Positions 8,129 through 15,835 of a stretch of 24,130 nucleotides of DNA are shown piece by piece. The stretch comes from an uncultured Clostridia bacterium (lineage in GTDB: Bacteria; Bacillota; Clostridia; Christensenellales; Borkfalkiaceae). Positions within the stretch are counted from its first letter, which is position 1; every line of letters starts with the position of its first letter. The notes beneath the pieces are model-generated. The model ran no database searches, was not told the origin of the DNA, and saw only the letters and a program-made list of their open reading frames with translations. Made by a program: the position numbers and the translations under genes. The stretch spans positions 1-24,130 of the forward strand of contig CAJGCK010000013.1 in assembly GCA_904501795.1 (NCBI GenBank), read 5' to 3'.

Positions 8129-9151
8129 ATGAAAAAAACACTTATTTCGGTTGTTATGCCATGTTATAATTCCGAACGATTTATTATTAACAGCCTTGTT
8201 AGTTTGCAAAACCAAACGTATAAAAACTTACAAATTATTTTAGTGGACGATCAAAGTACCGATAATACCCTTTCGATTATTACCGACTTTGCTAAGGGGA
8301 AAGATAATTTTGAAGTTTACGTTAATCAAAAGAAAGGCGTTTCTTCCGCGCGTAACACGGGTATTGATAAAGCCAAAGGCGAATATATAGCCTTTATGGA
8401 TAGCGATGATATTTTGTCGCCATATCATATTGAAAACCTTTACACCGCTTTATCTAGCACGGGCGCCGATCTTTCTATTTGCGCCTACAAAAAATCGGCT
8501 TATGATAAAACTTATGATAAAATTAAGTTTAAAAAACCCGATTTTAAGAGATACGAATTATACGACAAGGTTACGGCAACGCAATATTTCTTAGCGCAAA
8601 AGAAGTTCGAGTTTTCTGTTTGGAATAAACTATATTCTACCAAAATCATAAAAGAAAATAACGTTTCTTTCGTGGAATATTGCAGGTATAACGAAGACTC
8701 GCTTTTTAACTACAAATATCTTAAACTTATTGATAAAACGGTTTTCGTGCCCTTCCCCACCTATTATTACGTTCAAACTAAAAACAGTTTGGTTAGACGT
8801 GGGTTTAACGAATATAAGTTAGACGCTTATATTTCCCTTAACGGAATATTGCACGACGCATATAACAACTTCCCCGAAGTCAAAGAGTATGCACACGCAA
8901 TTAGGGTTGCTCTTACTTGCGAAATACTGTTTTTTATTAAACGCAGTAAATATAATAACAGCCGTTCTATTCGTAAAATTATAGAGTACGCTACGGAAGA
9001 CTGCAAGCACTTAAAGTATTGCAAACACGTTAAACTATATCGAAGATTATTTATTCCGCTAGTTCCAACCGTTGCAAAGATTTTGTTAGCAAAGCGTATA
9101 AGCCCGTCTATAAAAGAAGAATTTTCTCTACCCGCGTGGTTAGATGAATAA
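8129..9151 (+). CDS. Family 2 glycosyltransferase (GT-A fold)
   Basis: A 340-residue enzyme expected to transfer a sugar from a nucleotide-sugar donor to a cell-envelope glycan or lipid; substrate and product cannot be told from sequence. The GT2 core is clear: ISVVMPCYNSERFI (6-19), LVDDQSTDNT (39-48), GVSSARNTGIDKAKGEYIAFMDSDD (70-94 region) with the metal-binding Asp91-x-Asp93, and a later WNKLYS/YNEDSLF acceptor-side region. There is no obvious membrane helix, so it is probably cytoplasmic or membrane-associated. It lies 3 nt after the tetR-type gene with only a weak Shine-Dalgarno, consistent with translational coupling. It ends at a terminator shared with the converging operon. It resembles wall or capsule glycosyltransferases, but no other glycan genes lie nearby. 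Confidence 0.9.
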   Translation: MKKTLISVVMPCYNSERFIINSLVSLQNQTYKNLQIILVDDQSTDNTLSIITDFAKGKDNFEVYVNQKKGVSSARNTGIDKAKGEYIAFMDSDDILSPYHIENLYTALSSTGADLSICAYKKSAYDKTYDKIKFKKPDFKRYELYDKVTATQYFLAQKKFEFSVWNKLYSTKIIKENNVSFVEYCRYNEDSLFNYKYLKLIDKTVFVPFPTYYYVQTKNSLVRRGFNEYKLDAYISLNGILHDAYNNFPEVKEYAHAIRVALTCEILFFIKRSKYNNSRSIRKIIEYATEDCKHLKYCKHVKLYRRLFIPLVPTVAKILLAKRISPSIKEEFSLPAWLDE

Positions 9152-9168
9152 ATTTAAGCAACAAATTA

Positions 9169-9196
9169 AAAAGCCTTTCGATACCGAAAGGCTTTT
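9169..9196. terminator. Bidirectional terminator between converging genes
   Basis: A perfect 12-bp stem (9169-9180 with 9185-9196) around the loop ATAC, with A-runs on the left and T-runs on the right, so it can act on both strands. It sits between the stop of the glycosyltransferase (+) and the stop of the U32 gene (-), 4 nt from the latter. Confidence 0.85.
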
Positions 9197-9200
9197 CCTA

Positions 9201-10424
9201 TTATTCTTCTTCTATTCTCAATATATCGCCGGAGGCAAGGGGTACGGCCGTGTATAGTCTTAGTCTTTGTTGAACAAGTTTTGCATCGTTAACGTCTTTA
9301 CCCTTTTCGTCTTGCATCTTTTCTACCGTGATTTTTTGCAAAAAACTATCGTTCGGCGAAAGAACTTCTAACACGTCACCCACCTTAAATCTATTGCGCA
9401 TTTCAACGGTGGCAAATCCTTTTTCACTATCGTAATCTAAAACGTTTGCTATGTATTTATGCGTGCCTTTGCTTTGGCTATCGGTATAGTTAACCGTTCT
9501 ATCGTTTTTGCCGAAGAAATAACCCTTAGTAAATTCTCTATGTGCCGTTTTGTTTAGTTCCGCTTGAAATAGCGGATTATTTTTATATTCGCTACCTATC
9601 GCGTAAAACTCGTCGATTGCACGGCGATAGGCGTTGATAACGGTTGCAAGATAGTATTCCGACTTCATTCTTCCTTCGATTTTTAAAGAACAAACACCTG
9701 CGGAATACAACGCGTCGATTTCATCTAAAAGATTTAAGTCTTTGCTATTTAGAATATACGTCCCGTGCCCGTCTTCTTCCATATCCAAAAAGTTGCCGTT
9801 TGAATTAACTTCGCGTATTTGATAATTCCATCTACAAGCCTGAACGCAAGCGCCCCTGTTTGCACTTCTGTCCGTTAAATAATCGGAAAGCAGACATCTT
9901 CCGCTCATCGAAATGCACATAGCCCCGTGCACGAAGGTTTCAATCTCCATACCAGGCACTTTTTCGATTATCGTTTGAATTTCGTTGATTGAAAGTTCAC
10001 GCGCTAAAATGACCCTTGTCACGCCAAGCGTTTTATAAAACTCTACCGTTTTATAGTTTAGGCTGTTGGCTTGGGTTGAAACGTTTATTTTAAGTTTCGG
10101 CGCAACTGAAGAGCAAACGTAAATTAAACCCGGGTCTGAAATTATAACCCCGTCTACTTCAATTTCTTCTAAAAACTTAAAATATTTTTCAGCGGGCTCT
10201 ATTTCGTTGTTTCTTGCAAAAACGTTTACAGTAACGTATATTTTTTTATTCCTTTCGTGTGTGTATTTAACCGCTTCGATAAGTTCGTCGTTAGTAAAGT
10301 TACCTGCAAGCGCCCTTAAACTAAAATTTTTACCACCAACGTATACTGCGTCTGCACCAAAATATAAGGCGGTCTTAAGTTTTTCCATGTCGCCCGCGGG
10401 CGATAACAGTTCTATCTTTTCCAT
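9201..10424 (-). CDS. trhP: Peptidase U32 family protein, probable tRNA U34 hydroxylation protein TrhP
   Basis: A 407-residue member of the U32 family, once called collagenase-like. Characterised bacterial members (E. coli YegQ, B. subtilis YrrN/YrrO) are needed for 5-hydroxyuridine at tRNA position 34, made from prephenate. The N-terminal TIM-barrel-like part begins IELLSPAGDMEKLKTAL. Four cysteines expected to bind an iron-sulfur cluster are at 170, 177, 193 and 197 (C-x6-C-x15-C-x3-C), within the family HGAMC...GRC...GACVQACRW signature. KIEGRMKS follows, then a C-terminal beta-barrel. It follows the putative wobble-uridine methyltransferase by 1 nt with no clear Shine-Dalgarno, so translation is likely coupled. 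That neighbour is the basis for preferring TrhP over other U32 roles. Confidence 0.88.
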   Translation of the reverse strand: MEKIELLSPAGDMEKLKTALYFGADAVYVGGKNFSLRALAGNFTNDELIEAVKYTHERNKKIYVTVNVFARNNEIEPAEKYFKFLEEIEVDGVIISDPGLIYVCSSVAPKLKINVSTQANSLNYKTVEFYKTLGVTRVILARELSINEIQTIIEKVPGMEIETFVHGAMCISMSGRCLLSDYLTDRSANRGACVQACRWNYQIREVNSNGNFLDMEEDGHGTYILNSKDLNLLDEIDALYSAGVCSLKIEGRMKSEYYLATVINAYRRAIDEFYAIGSEYKNNPLFQAELNKTAHREFTKGYFFGKNDRTVNYTDSQSKGTHKYIANVLDYDSEKGFATVEMRNRFKVGDVLEVLSPNDSFLQKITVEKMQDEKGKDVNDAKLVQQRLRLYTAVPLASGDILRIEEE

Positions 10425-10425
10425 A

Positions 10426-11010
10426 TCAGTTTAGTTTTCGGGTTATGCTTACCCCGTCCTCTATATCAATTATTTCCGTTTGTAAATTGGGGTCTAAAGT
10501 TACCCCTGCAATAAATTTTTGCATAGCGTGCGCTATGGTCGCAATTCTATGCGGAACTTTCTTTTCCCCTAAGACGTAACCACGGAACAACACGTTATCC
10601 GCAAACAGTATTCCGCCCTTTTTTAGCACCGCCAAAAGATACGGTAAATATTCGTGATAATGTCCCTTAGGCCCGTCTAAAAATATAAAATCGTATTCGC
10701 CTGTCAACACGGGAATAATCTCCCCTGCATCACCGCAAAAAATTTTCGCCCGATTTTCAACGCCAAACTCTTTATAATTTCTTTTTGCTTCTTCTATCGC
10801 TTCTTCATCTATTTCAAGCCCCGTTAAAGTAGCGCTTTCACAAGACAAGAGCATAGCGATTGACGATAGTCCCACGTTAACGCCCACTTCGAGTATGCGC
10901 TTAGGCTTCAATTCTTTTACCGTGTCTAAAAGCAGTTCGAAAGACTTGTCGCGAAGAATAGGGTTTTTTAACCTTTCGGCTTCTCTTTTTTCTTTTAGTC
11001 GATTTATCAT
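10426..11010 (-). CDS. trmR: O-methyltransferase, probable tRNA 5-hydroxyuridine methyltransferase TrmR
   Basis: A 194-residue class I S-adenosylmethionine-dependent methyltransferase of the small O-methyltransferase family. Motif I is ILEVGVNVGLSSIAML, the acidic ribose-binding residue lies in TGLEIDEEAIEEA, and metal and catalytic residues lie in DFIFLDGPKGHYHEY and ILFADNVLFRGYV. B. subtilis YrrM (TrmR) methylates ho5U34 to mo5U34 in tRNA, and its gene also neighbours U32 genes. Here the same pair lies adjacent, so TrmR is the best reading. A catechol-type O-methyltransferase is the alternative. Its ATG overlaps the rnj stop (ATGA), which indicates one operon. Confidence 0.85.
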   Translation of the reverse strand: MINRLKEKREAERLKNPILRDKSFELLLDTVKELKPKRILEVGVNVGLSSIAMLLSCESATLTGLEIDEEAIEEAKRNYKEFGVENRAKIFCGDAGEIIPVLTGEYDFIFLDGPKGHYHEYLPYLLAVLKKGGILFADNVLFRGYVLGEKKVPHRIATIAHAMQKFIAGVTLDPNLQTEIIDIEDGVSITRKLN

Positions 11011-12797
11011 ACTACCATTACTACGGGCAAAATCATCGGGTTTTTCTTGGTGGTTTTATATAAGAAGTTTTTCAAACTACGTCTTATAATACCCGATAAT
11101 TCTTGTTCGTCTTTTATCTTCCGTAAATCTATTCTATTTAAAGTGTTAGCCACCGTTTGTTTTGCTTCTTCAATAAGCGTTTCGCTCATCAATAAGCCTT
11201 TACAAATTATTTCTACGCTTGATAGGGTTGCGCTAAACTCTTCAACGCCGACAACTACCACCACTATTCCGTCTTCGGAAAGGTGAACTCTATCACGCAA
11301 AACGAAACTGTCCGCCCCGTCTATTTCTACTCCGTCTACAAAACGTGAGCCCGCCTTAATTTTTTCACCAAATCTTATGGTTTTTGAATCTATTTCGACC
11401 GTGTCACCGATATCGGCAATTGCAACGTGCGATTTTTTCATGCCCAAACTCTCTGCTAATACGGCGTGTTTCTTAAGATGCCTATACTCGCCGTGAACGG
11501 GTATGAAATACTTAGGCTTAACGAGATTGTGTAAAACCCTTAGTTCGTTTCGGCAAGCGTGCCCTGAAACGTGAATAGGTTCTAACGATTCGTATATTAC
11601 TTCCGCGCCCAACCTATATAGGTTATTTATTACGCCGTATATCATTTTTTCGTTCCCGGGAATCACTGATGCCGAGATAACCACGGTATCGTTTTCACCT
11701 ATAACCACCTTGTTAAATTCACCGCTAGCCATTCTAGTCAACGCACTCATAGGCTCGCCCTGAGTACCGGTTGAAACGATAACTATCTGTTCATCTTTGA
11801 AATTTTTTAATTTTTCTACGTCTATGATAAGCCCTTCCGGGATACTAAGTTCGCCGATTTTAGACGACGCTTCGGCAATATTTATCATACTGCGTCCAGA
11901 AAAAGCCACCTTCCGTTTAAACTTTTCGGCAAGGTCGAGAATTTGTTGTAAACGGTGAACGTTTGAAGCAAAGGTTGCAATTATTAAACGACGAGATACG
12001 TTGTCGCTAAAAACGTGTTCTAGCGTTTCTTTAACCACCTTTTCGCTCATCGTACTGCCTTCAATTTCTATGTTAGTAGAATCCGCCATCAATAAAAGAA
12101 CACCCTTTTTACCTATCTCGCTAATACGGGGCAAGTCCATCGTTTCGCCTGCAACGGGCGTGAAGTCTATTTTAAAATCGCCCGAGTGGAATATAACGCC
12201 AAGCGGAGTGGTTATCGCAAGCCCCACCGCACCTGCTATAGAGTGATTTACGTTTATAAATTCCACTGAAAAAGCGCCTAGTTTTATTACGCTACCCGCT
12301 TTAACGCAGTTTAGACTAACCGCCGATAGTTTTTGTTCTTTTAACTTGTTTTCAATTAGAGTTAAGGTTAATTTCGTGCCGAAAATAGGCGGATTTATTT
12401 CTTTAAGAATATACGGTAGTGCGCCGATATGGTCTTCGTGCCCGTGGGTTATAATTATACCCTTAATCCTTTGAGCGTTCTCTACTAGATAGGTTATATC
12501 GGGAATAACTAGGTCCACGCCCGGCATATTATCGCCAGGGAAAGTTAAGCCCGCGTCGATAACGATGATATCCTTTCCGTATTCAACGACGGTCATATTC
12601 TTGCCTATCTCACCAACCCCACCTAAAAACCTTACCTTTACGCATTTTTTTGAAGATTTTTGGTTGTTTTGCACCCCGTTTTTAGATTTTGCCACAGACG
12701 TTTTTTGTTTACCTGAGTGTTTTGCCGTTTGCTTTTCGTATATTTTTTTGTTTTTTGCACCGCTTGTTACGGCGTGCACATTTTTTTCTTTTTTCAC
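11007..12797 (-). CDS. rnj: Ribonuclease J
   Basis: A metallo-beta-lactamase/beta-CASP ribonuclease with 5'-to-3' exonuclease and endonuclease activity, central to mRNA decay and rRNA maturation in Firmicutes. The zinc-binding motif HGHEDHIG is at 118-125, with HSGDFKID, the beta-CASP segments (STGTQGEPMSAL) and HVSGHA/PVHGEYRHL later, and a C-terminal domain at the end. The enzyme proper begins near residue 53 (VKVRFLGGVGEIGKN). The first 52 residues are a Lys/Asn/Gln-rich, probably disordered extension, a known feature of many clostridial RNase J proteins. The start is GTG, 8 nt after AGGAAG. Its promoter is at 12844-12872. It is first in an operon with trmR and trhP. I cannot say whether it corresponds to J1 or J2. 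Confidence 0.95.
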   Translation of the reverse strand: MKKEKNVHAVTSGAKNKKIYEKQTAKHSGKQKTSVAKSKNGVQNNQKSSKKCVKVRFLGGVGEIGKNMTVVEYGKDIIVIDAGLTFPGDNMPGVDLVIPDITYLVENAQRIKGIIITHGHEDHIGALPYILKEINPPIFGTKLTLTLIENKLKEQKLSAVSLNCVKAGSVIKLGAFSVEFINVNHSIAGAVGLAITTPLGVIFHSGDFKIDFTPVAGETMDLPRISEIGKKGVLLLMADSTNIEIEGSTMSEKVVKETLEHVFSDNVSRRLIIATFASNVHRLQQILDLAEKFKRKVAFSGRSMINIAEASSKIGELSIPEGLIIDVEKLKNFKDEQIVIVSTGTQGEPMSALTRMASGEFNKVVIGENDTVVISASVIPGNEKMIYGVINNLYRLGAEVIYESLEPIHVSGHACRNELRVLHNLVKPKYFIPVHGEYRHLKKHAVLAESLGMKKSHVAIADIGDTVEIDSKTIRFGEKIKAGSRFVDGVEIDGADSFVLRDRVHLSEDGIVVVVVGVEEFSATLSSVEIICKGLLMSETLIEEAKQTVANTLNRIDLRKIKDEQELSGIIRRSLKNFLYKTTKKNPMILPVVMVV

Positions 12798-12843
12798 TTA
12801 AAATACTTCCTGTCTAAAAAATTATATTTTTATATTTTACTGC

Positions 12844-12872
12844 ATTATACACTTTTTTTCGCAAATTGTAAA
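12844..12872 (-). promoter_or_regulatory. Sigma-A-type promoter of rnj-trmR-trhP
   Basis: On the minus strand, TTTACA (12867-12872), a 17-nt spacer and TATAAT (12844-12849). The predicted start is near 12837, with a leader of about 40 nt before the GTG. It is back to back with the serC promoter across about 60 bp. Confidence 0.7.
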
Positions 12873-12935
12873 CATAAAAAATGCCCGTTATTTTTTTGCG
12901 ATAGAAAATTTTATCTTTTTTTGGCATAAAAATGC

Positions 12936-12964
12936 TTGAAATTATATGGTGTTAAGAGTATAAT
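12936..12964 (+). promoter_or_regulatory. Sigma-A-type promoter of serC-serA
   Basis: TTGAAA (12936-12941), a 17-nt spacer and TATAAT (12959-12964). The predicted start is near 12971, giving a leader of about 45 nt, too short for a serine T-box. A small perfect inverted repeat GCATAAAAATGC (12924-12935) abuts the -35 and could be an operator. Confidence 0.7.
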
Positions 12965-13015
12965 ATTATACTAATAATTATAAAACGAAAATTTTTTTAC
13001 GATTAAGGAGAACTT

Positions 13016-14089
13016 ATGAGAGTATTTAATTTCGCAGCAGGCCCTTCAACTCTTCCCCTTCCCGTTTTGGAACAAGCACAAAAAGAACTTTTGGACTACC
13101 AAGGCACTGGTATGAGTATCACGGAAATGAGTCACCGTGGTAAACCGTTTATGGCGGTTAACCAAGAAGCAAACGCTCTTTTACGTGAACTTATGAATAT
13201 CCCCGATAACTATTCGGTTTTATTTGTTCAAGGCGGTGCAAGTCAACAGTTCGCAGCCGTTCCGCTTAACCTTTTACAAAAAGGCAAAGCCGACTACGTT
13301 TTAACGGGTAATTTTGCATCAAAGGCTTACGAAGAAGGTCTTAAATACGGCGATATGGCGGTTGCCGCTTCTTCTAAAGAAGATAATTATACTTTTATCC
13401 CCGATATGAAAGACGTTAAGTTTAGAGATGGAATAGACTACGTTCACACTACCTACAACAACACCATCTTCGGCACGAGATACACCGAACTTCCTAAAAC
13501 GGATGCAACGCTTGTAACCGACATGAGCTCGTGCATTTTAAGTGAAGAAGTTGACGTTAGCAAGTTTGGGCTTATTTACGCTGGCGCGAAAAAAAATATT
13601 GCTCCCGCAGGGCTTACCATCGTTATCGTTAGAAAGGATCTTTTAGGTAAGGCTTTGCCTATTTGCCCCACCATGCTTAACTACGCCGTTCAAGACAAAA
13701 ACGACAGTTTATACAACACCCCGCCTTGTTTCCCTATATACGTTTCTCTTTTAGTGTTTAGATATCTTAAGAGTTTAGGCGGTGTAAAAGCGATGCAAAA
13801 AATTAATGAAGAAAAGGCTAAAATGCTTTACGATTTTATTGATAACTCTTCTTTCTACACCAACAAGGTTCGCGCAAAAGACCGTTCTATTATGAACGTT
13901 CCCTTCGTTTCTCCCTCTGCTGAGTTAGACGCGAAGTTCGTTGCGGAAGCTTCTAAAAACGGTTTAGTGTCACTTAAAGGGCACAGAATTACCGGTGGTA
14001 TGAGAGCTTCTATTTACAACGCTATGCCTATCGAAGGCGTGGTTGCGCTTATTGATTTTATGAAAAAGTTCGAATTGGAGAATAAATAA
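13016..14089 (+). CDS. serC: Phosphoserine aminotransferase (SerC)
   Basis: A cytoplasmic PLP enzyme converting 3-phosphohydroxypyruvate and glutamate to O-phosphoserine and 2-oxoglutarate, the second step of serine synthesis. Its 357 residues match the family. The N-terminus RVFNFAAGPSTLPLPVLEQA and the segment MSITEMSHRGKPF are characteristic. FVQGGASQQFAAVPLNLL contacts the cofactor phosphate, and the PLP lysine lies in YAGAKKNIAPAG, where Bacillus has AQKN. The Shine-Dalgarno AAGGAG lies 5 nt before the ATG. It abuts serA with no gap, so the two enzymes of successive steps are made together. No phosphoserine phosphatase gene is in the window. Confidence 0.96.
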   Translation: MRVFNFAAGPSTLPLPVLEQAQKELLDYQGTGMSITEMSHRGKPFMAVNQEANALLRELMNIPDNYSVLFVQGGASQQFAAVPLNLLQKGKADYVLTGNFASKAYEEGLKYGDMAVAASSKEDNYTFIPDMKDVKFRDGIDYVHTTYNNTIFGTRYTELPKTDATLVTDMSSCILSEEVDVSKFGLIYAGAKKNIAPAGLTIVIVRKDLLGKALPICPTMLNYAVQDKNDSLYNTPPCFPIYVSLLVFRYLKSLGGVKAMQKINEEKAKMLYDFIDNSSFYTNKVRAKDRSIMNVPFVSPSAELDAKFVAEASKNGLVSLKGHRITGGMRASIYNAMPIEGVVALIDFMKKFELENK

Positions 14090-15256
14090 ATGAAAAACAT
14101 TCTTACGTTAAACACAATTAGCCCCGTTATTAACGACGTGTTCGATTCTAATTATAACGTGGCAAGCGATATTTCTAATCCCGACGCGATTATGCTTAGA
14201 AGCTTTAAAATGCACGATTACGTTTTAAGCGAAAATACAGTTGCAATCGCAAGAGCGGGCGCAGGCACTAACAATATTCCCGTTGAAGAATACGCTAAAT
14301 CGGGCGTTGTAGTTTTTAACACCCCGGGTGCTAACGCAAACGCAGTTAAAGAATTAGTTATTTGCGCGCTTTTACTTGGTTCTAGAAAAATTACCGATGC
14401 TATCGACTGGGTTAAAACCCTTAAAGGCAAAGGCGAAGAAGTTGGCAAGTTGGTTGAAAAAGGCAAAAGCAACTTTGTCGGCGGTGAAATTTTAGGCAAA
14501 AAGTTCGGCGTTATAGGGCTTGGTGCTATCGGTGCTCAAGTTGCCAACTGCGCAATCGGTTTAGGCATGAAAGTTTACGGATACGACCCCTTCTTATCGG
14601 TTGGCAACGCACTTAAACTTTCTACCCACATCAACGTTGTTAAAGATTTGGACGATATCGTTAAAGAATGTGATTATATCACCTTGCATATCCCCTATAT
14701 TCCCGCTTCTAACAAAGGCTTTATCAACGCAGGTTTGCTTCGCAAGATGAAAGACGGCGTAGTTATCGTTAACTGTGCAAGGGGCGAACTCGTTGATAAC
14801 CAAGATATTATTAAGGCGATTGAAAACGGCAAAGTTTCAAGATACGTTACGGATTTCCCTGCCGATGAAATTATCGGTGTTGAAAACGTTGTTTGTATCC
14901 CTCACCTTGGCGCTTCTACTCCCGAAGCAGAAGACAACTGTGCTATTATGGCTTCTAAACAACTTATCGACTATATTGAAAATGGAAACGTGGTTAACAG
15001 CGTTAACTACCCCAACTGTTCAATGCCGAGAGCGACCGATTTTAGATTAGTTATACTCCACAAAAACATATCTAATATTTTAGCGCAAATTACCGGCGCG
15101 GTTGGTAAAGAAGGCATTAACATTAGCAACATGTCTAACCAAAGTAAAGGCGATTTCGCAATCACTATTTTAGACGTTGAAAAAGAAGTTTCGGAACAAG
15201 CGATAAGCCATATTTCCCAAGTAGAAGGAATTATCCGCGTTAGAGTAATTAAATAA
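14090..15256 (+). CDS. serA: D-3-phosphoglycerate dehydrogenase (SerA), ACT-domain form
   Basis: This enzyme oxidises 3-phosphoglycerate to 3-phosphohydroxypyruvate with NAD+, the first committed step of serine synthesis. The NAD-binding motif GVIGLGAIGAQVA is at 140-152. Active-site residues are Arg231 (NCARGELVD), probably Glu260, and His272 (PHLGAST). A C-terminal ACT domain (about 318-388, starting FRLVILHKNISNILAQITGAV) is where serine usually binds for feedback inhibition. With 388 residues it lacks the extra ASB domain of longer forms. The start codon follows the serC stop directly, with GGAG about 9 nt upstream inside serC. A strong terminator follows. Confidence 0.96.
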   Translation: MKNILTLNTISPVINDVFDSNYNVASDISNPDAIMLRSFKMHDYVLSENTVAIARAGAGTNNIPVEEYAKSGVVVFNTPGANANAVKELVICALLLGSRKITDAIDWVKTLKGKGEEVGKLVEKGKSNFVGGEILGKKFGVIGLGAIGAQVANCAIGLGMKVYGYDPFLSVGNALKLSTHINVVKDLDDIVKECDYITLHIPYIPASNKGFINAGLLRKMKDGVVIVNCARGELVDNQDIIKAIENGKVSRYVTDFPADEIIGVENVVCIPHLGASTPEAEDNCAIMASKQLIDYIENGNVVNSVNYPNCSMPRATDFRLVILHKNISNILAQITGAVGKEGINISNMSNQSKGDFAITILDVEKEVSEQAISHISQVEGIIRVRVIK

Positions 15257-15261
15257 TCGAA

Positions 15262-15289
15262 AAAATATAAGCACTAAAATATAAGCACT
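15262..15289 (+). repeat. Tandem 14-bp duplication before the serA terminator
   Basis: AAAATATAAGCACT occurs twice head to tail (15262-15275 and 15276-15289). The second copy supplies the base of the left arm of the terminator stem. The first offers an alternative but shorter pairing partner. Confidence 0.8.
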
Positions 15290-15320
15290 GCAAGAGTTTC
15301 TTGCAGTGCTTGTTTATTTT
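15283..15320 (+). terminator. Rho-independent terminator of serC-serA
   Basis: A perfect 11-bp stem (15283-15293 with 15301-15311) with a 7-nt loop, then a T-rich tail on the plus strand. The convergent folA gene ends 15 nt to the right and may also use the stem, though its T-run on the minus strand is weak. Confidence 0.85.
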
Positions 15321-15334
15321 TAAACCTTTTTGAA

Positions 15335-15835
15335 CTAAAATTCTTTAACGTTGTCGTTTTTATAGGTCGTAAACTTTATATTGTAGCCGTTGGTTTCTTG
15401 CGTTTCACTCTCGAACACACATCTAAAACCTTCCGCCTTGTCCAAGTTTTCATAGAAAACTTCGGCTCCGCCGTCAGCGTCAACCTTCGTTACGAAAACT
15501 TCGCTACAATATGGAAGCATGGTCTTGTAAAACATCGCTCCGCCGATAACGAAAACGTCTTCCGGGTCATACTTTTTAAGTTCTGCTCTAAGTTCATCCA
15601 TAGAATCAACGATAATACAATCGTCTCTCTTCTCTCCGCCCGGGAATAAGACCACGTTAGTTCTATTTTTAAGCGGGTTTCCGCCAGGGAAAGACTTTAA
15701 GGTGTTGCTACCCATTATAACCACTTTGTTTAGAGTTTTTTCTCTAAAAAATTTCATATCAAGGGGAAGTGAAAACAATAAATCGTTTTTCTTACCTATA
15801 CCCCATTTTTTATCTACCGCTACTATCGCTTTCAT
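15335..15835 (-). CDS. folA: Dihydrofolate reductase
   Basis: This enzyme reduces 7,8-dihydrofolate to tetrahydrofolate with NADPH, regenerating the cofactor consumed by thymidylate synthase. Its 166 residues fit the chromosomal family. The N-terminal KKWGIGKKNDLLFSLPLDM holds the substrate loop and the active-site Asp before the long helix. VVIMGSNTLKSF and the cofactor-binding VIGGAMFYKTML follow. The ATG overlaps the thyA stop by one base (TAATG), so the two are translationally coupled and logically paired. Dihydrofolate reductase sequences are divergent, but the motif order leaves little doubt. Confidence 0.94.
   Translation of the reverse strand: MKAIVAVDKKWGIGKKNDLLFSLPLDMKFFREKTLNKVVIMGSNTLKSFPGGNPLKNRTNVVLFPGGEKRDDCIIVDSMDELRAELKKYDPEDVFVIGGAMFYKTMLPYCSEVFVTKVDADGGAEVFYENLDKAEGFRCVFESETQETNGYNIKFTTYKNDNVKEF

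Noticed and set aside
12965..13015. Possible serine T-box or riboswitch before serC
   Set aside because: The predicted leader is only about 45 nt and holds no T-box bulge or terminator.
14218..14499. 93-codon open frame opposite serA
   Set aside because: It is antisense to the NAD-binding region of a certain gene; no independent support.
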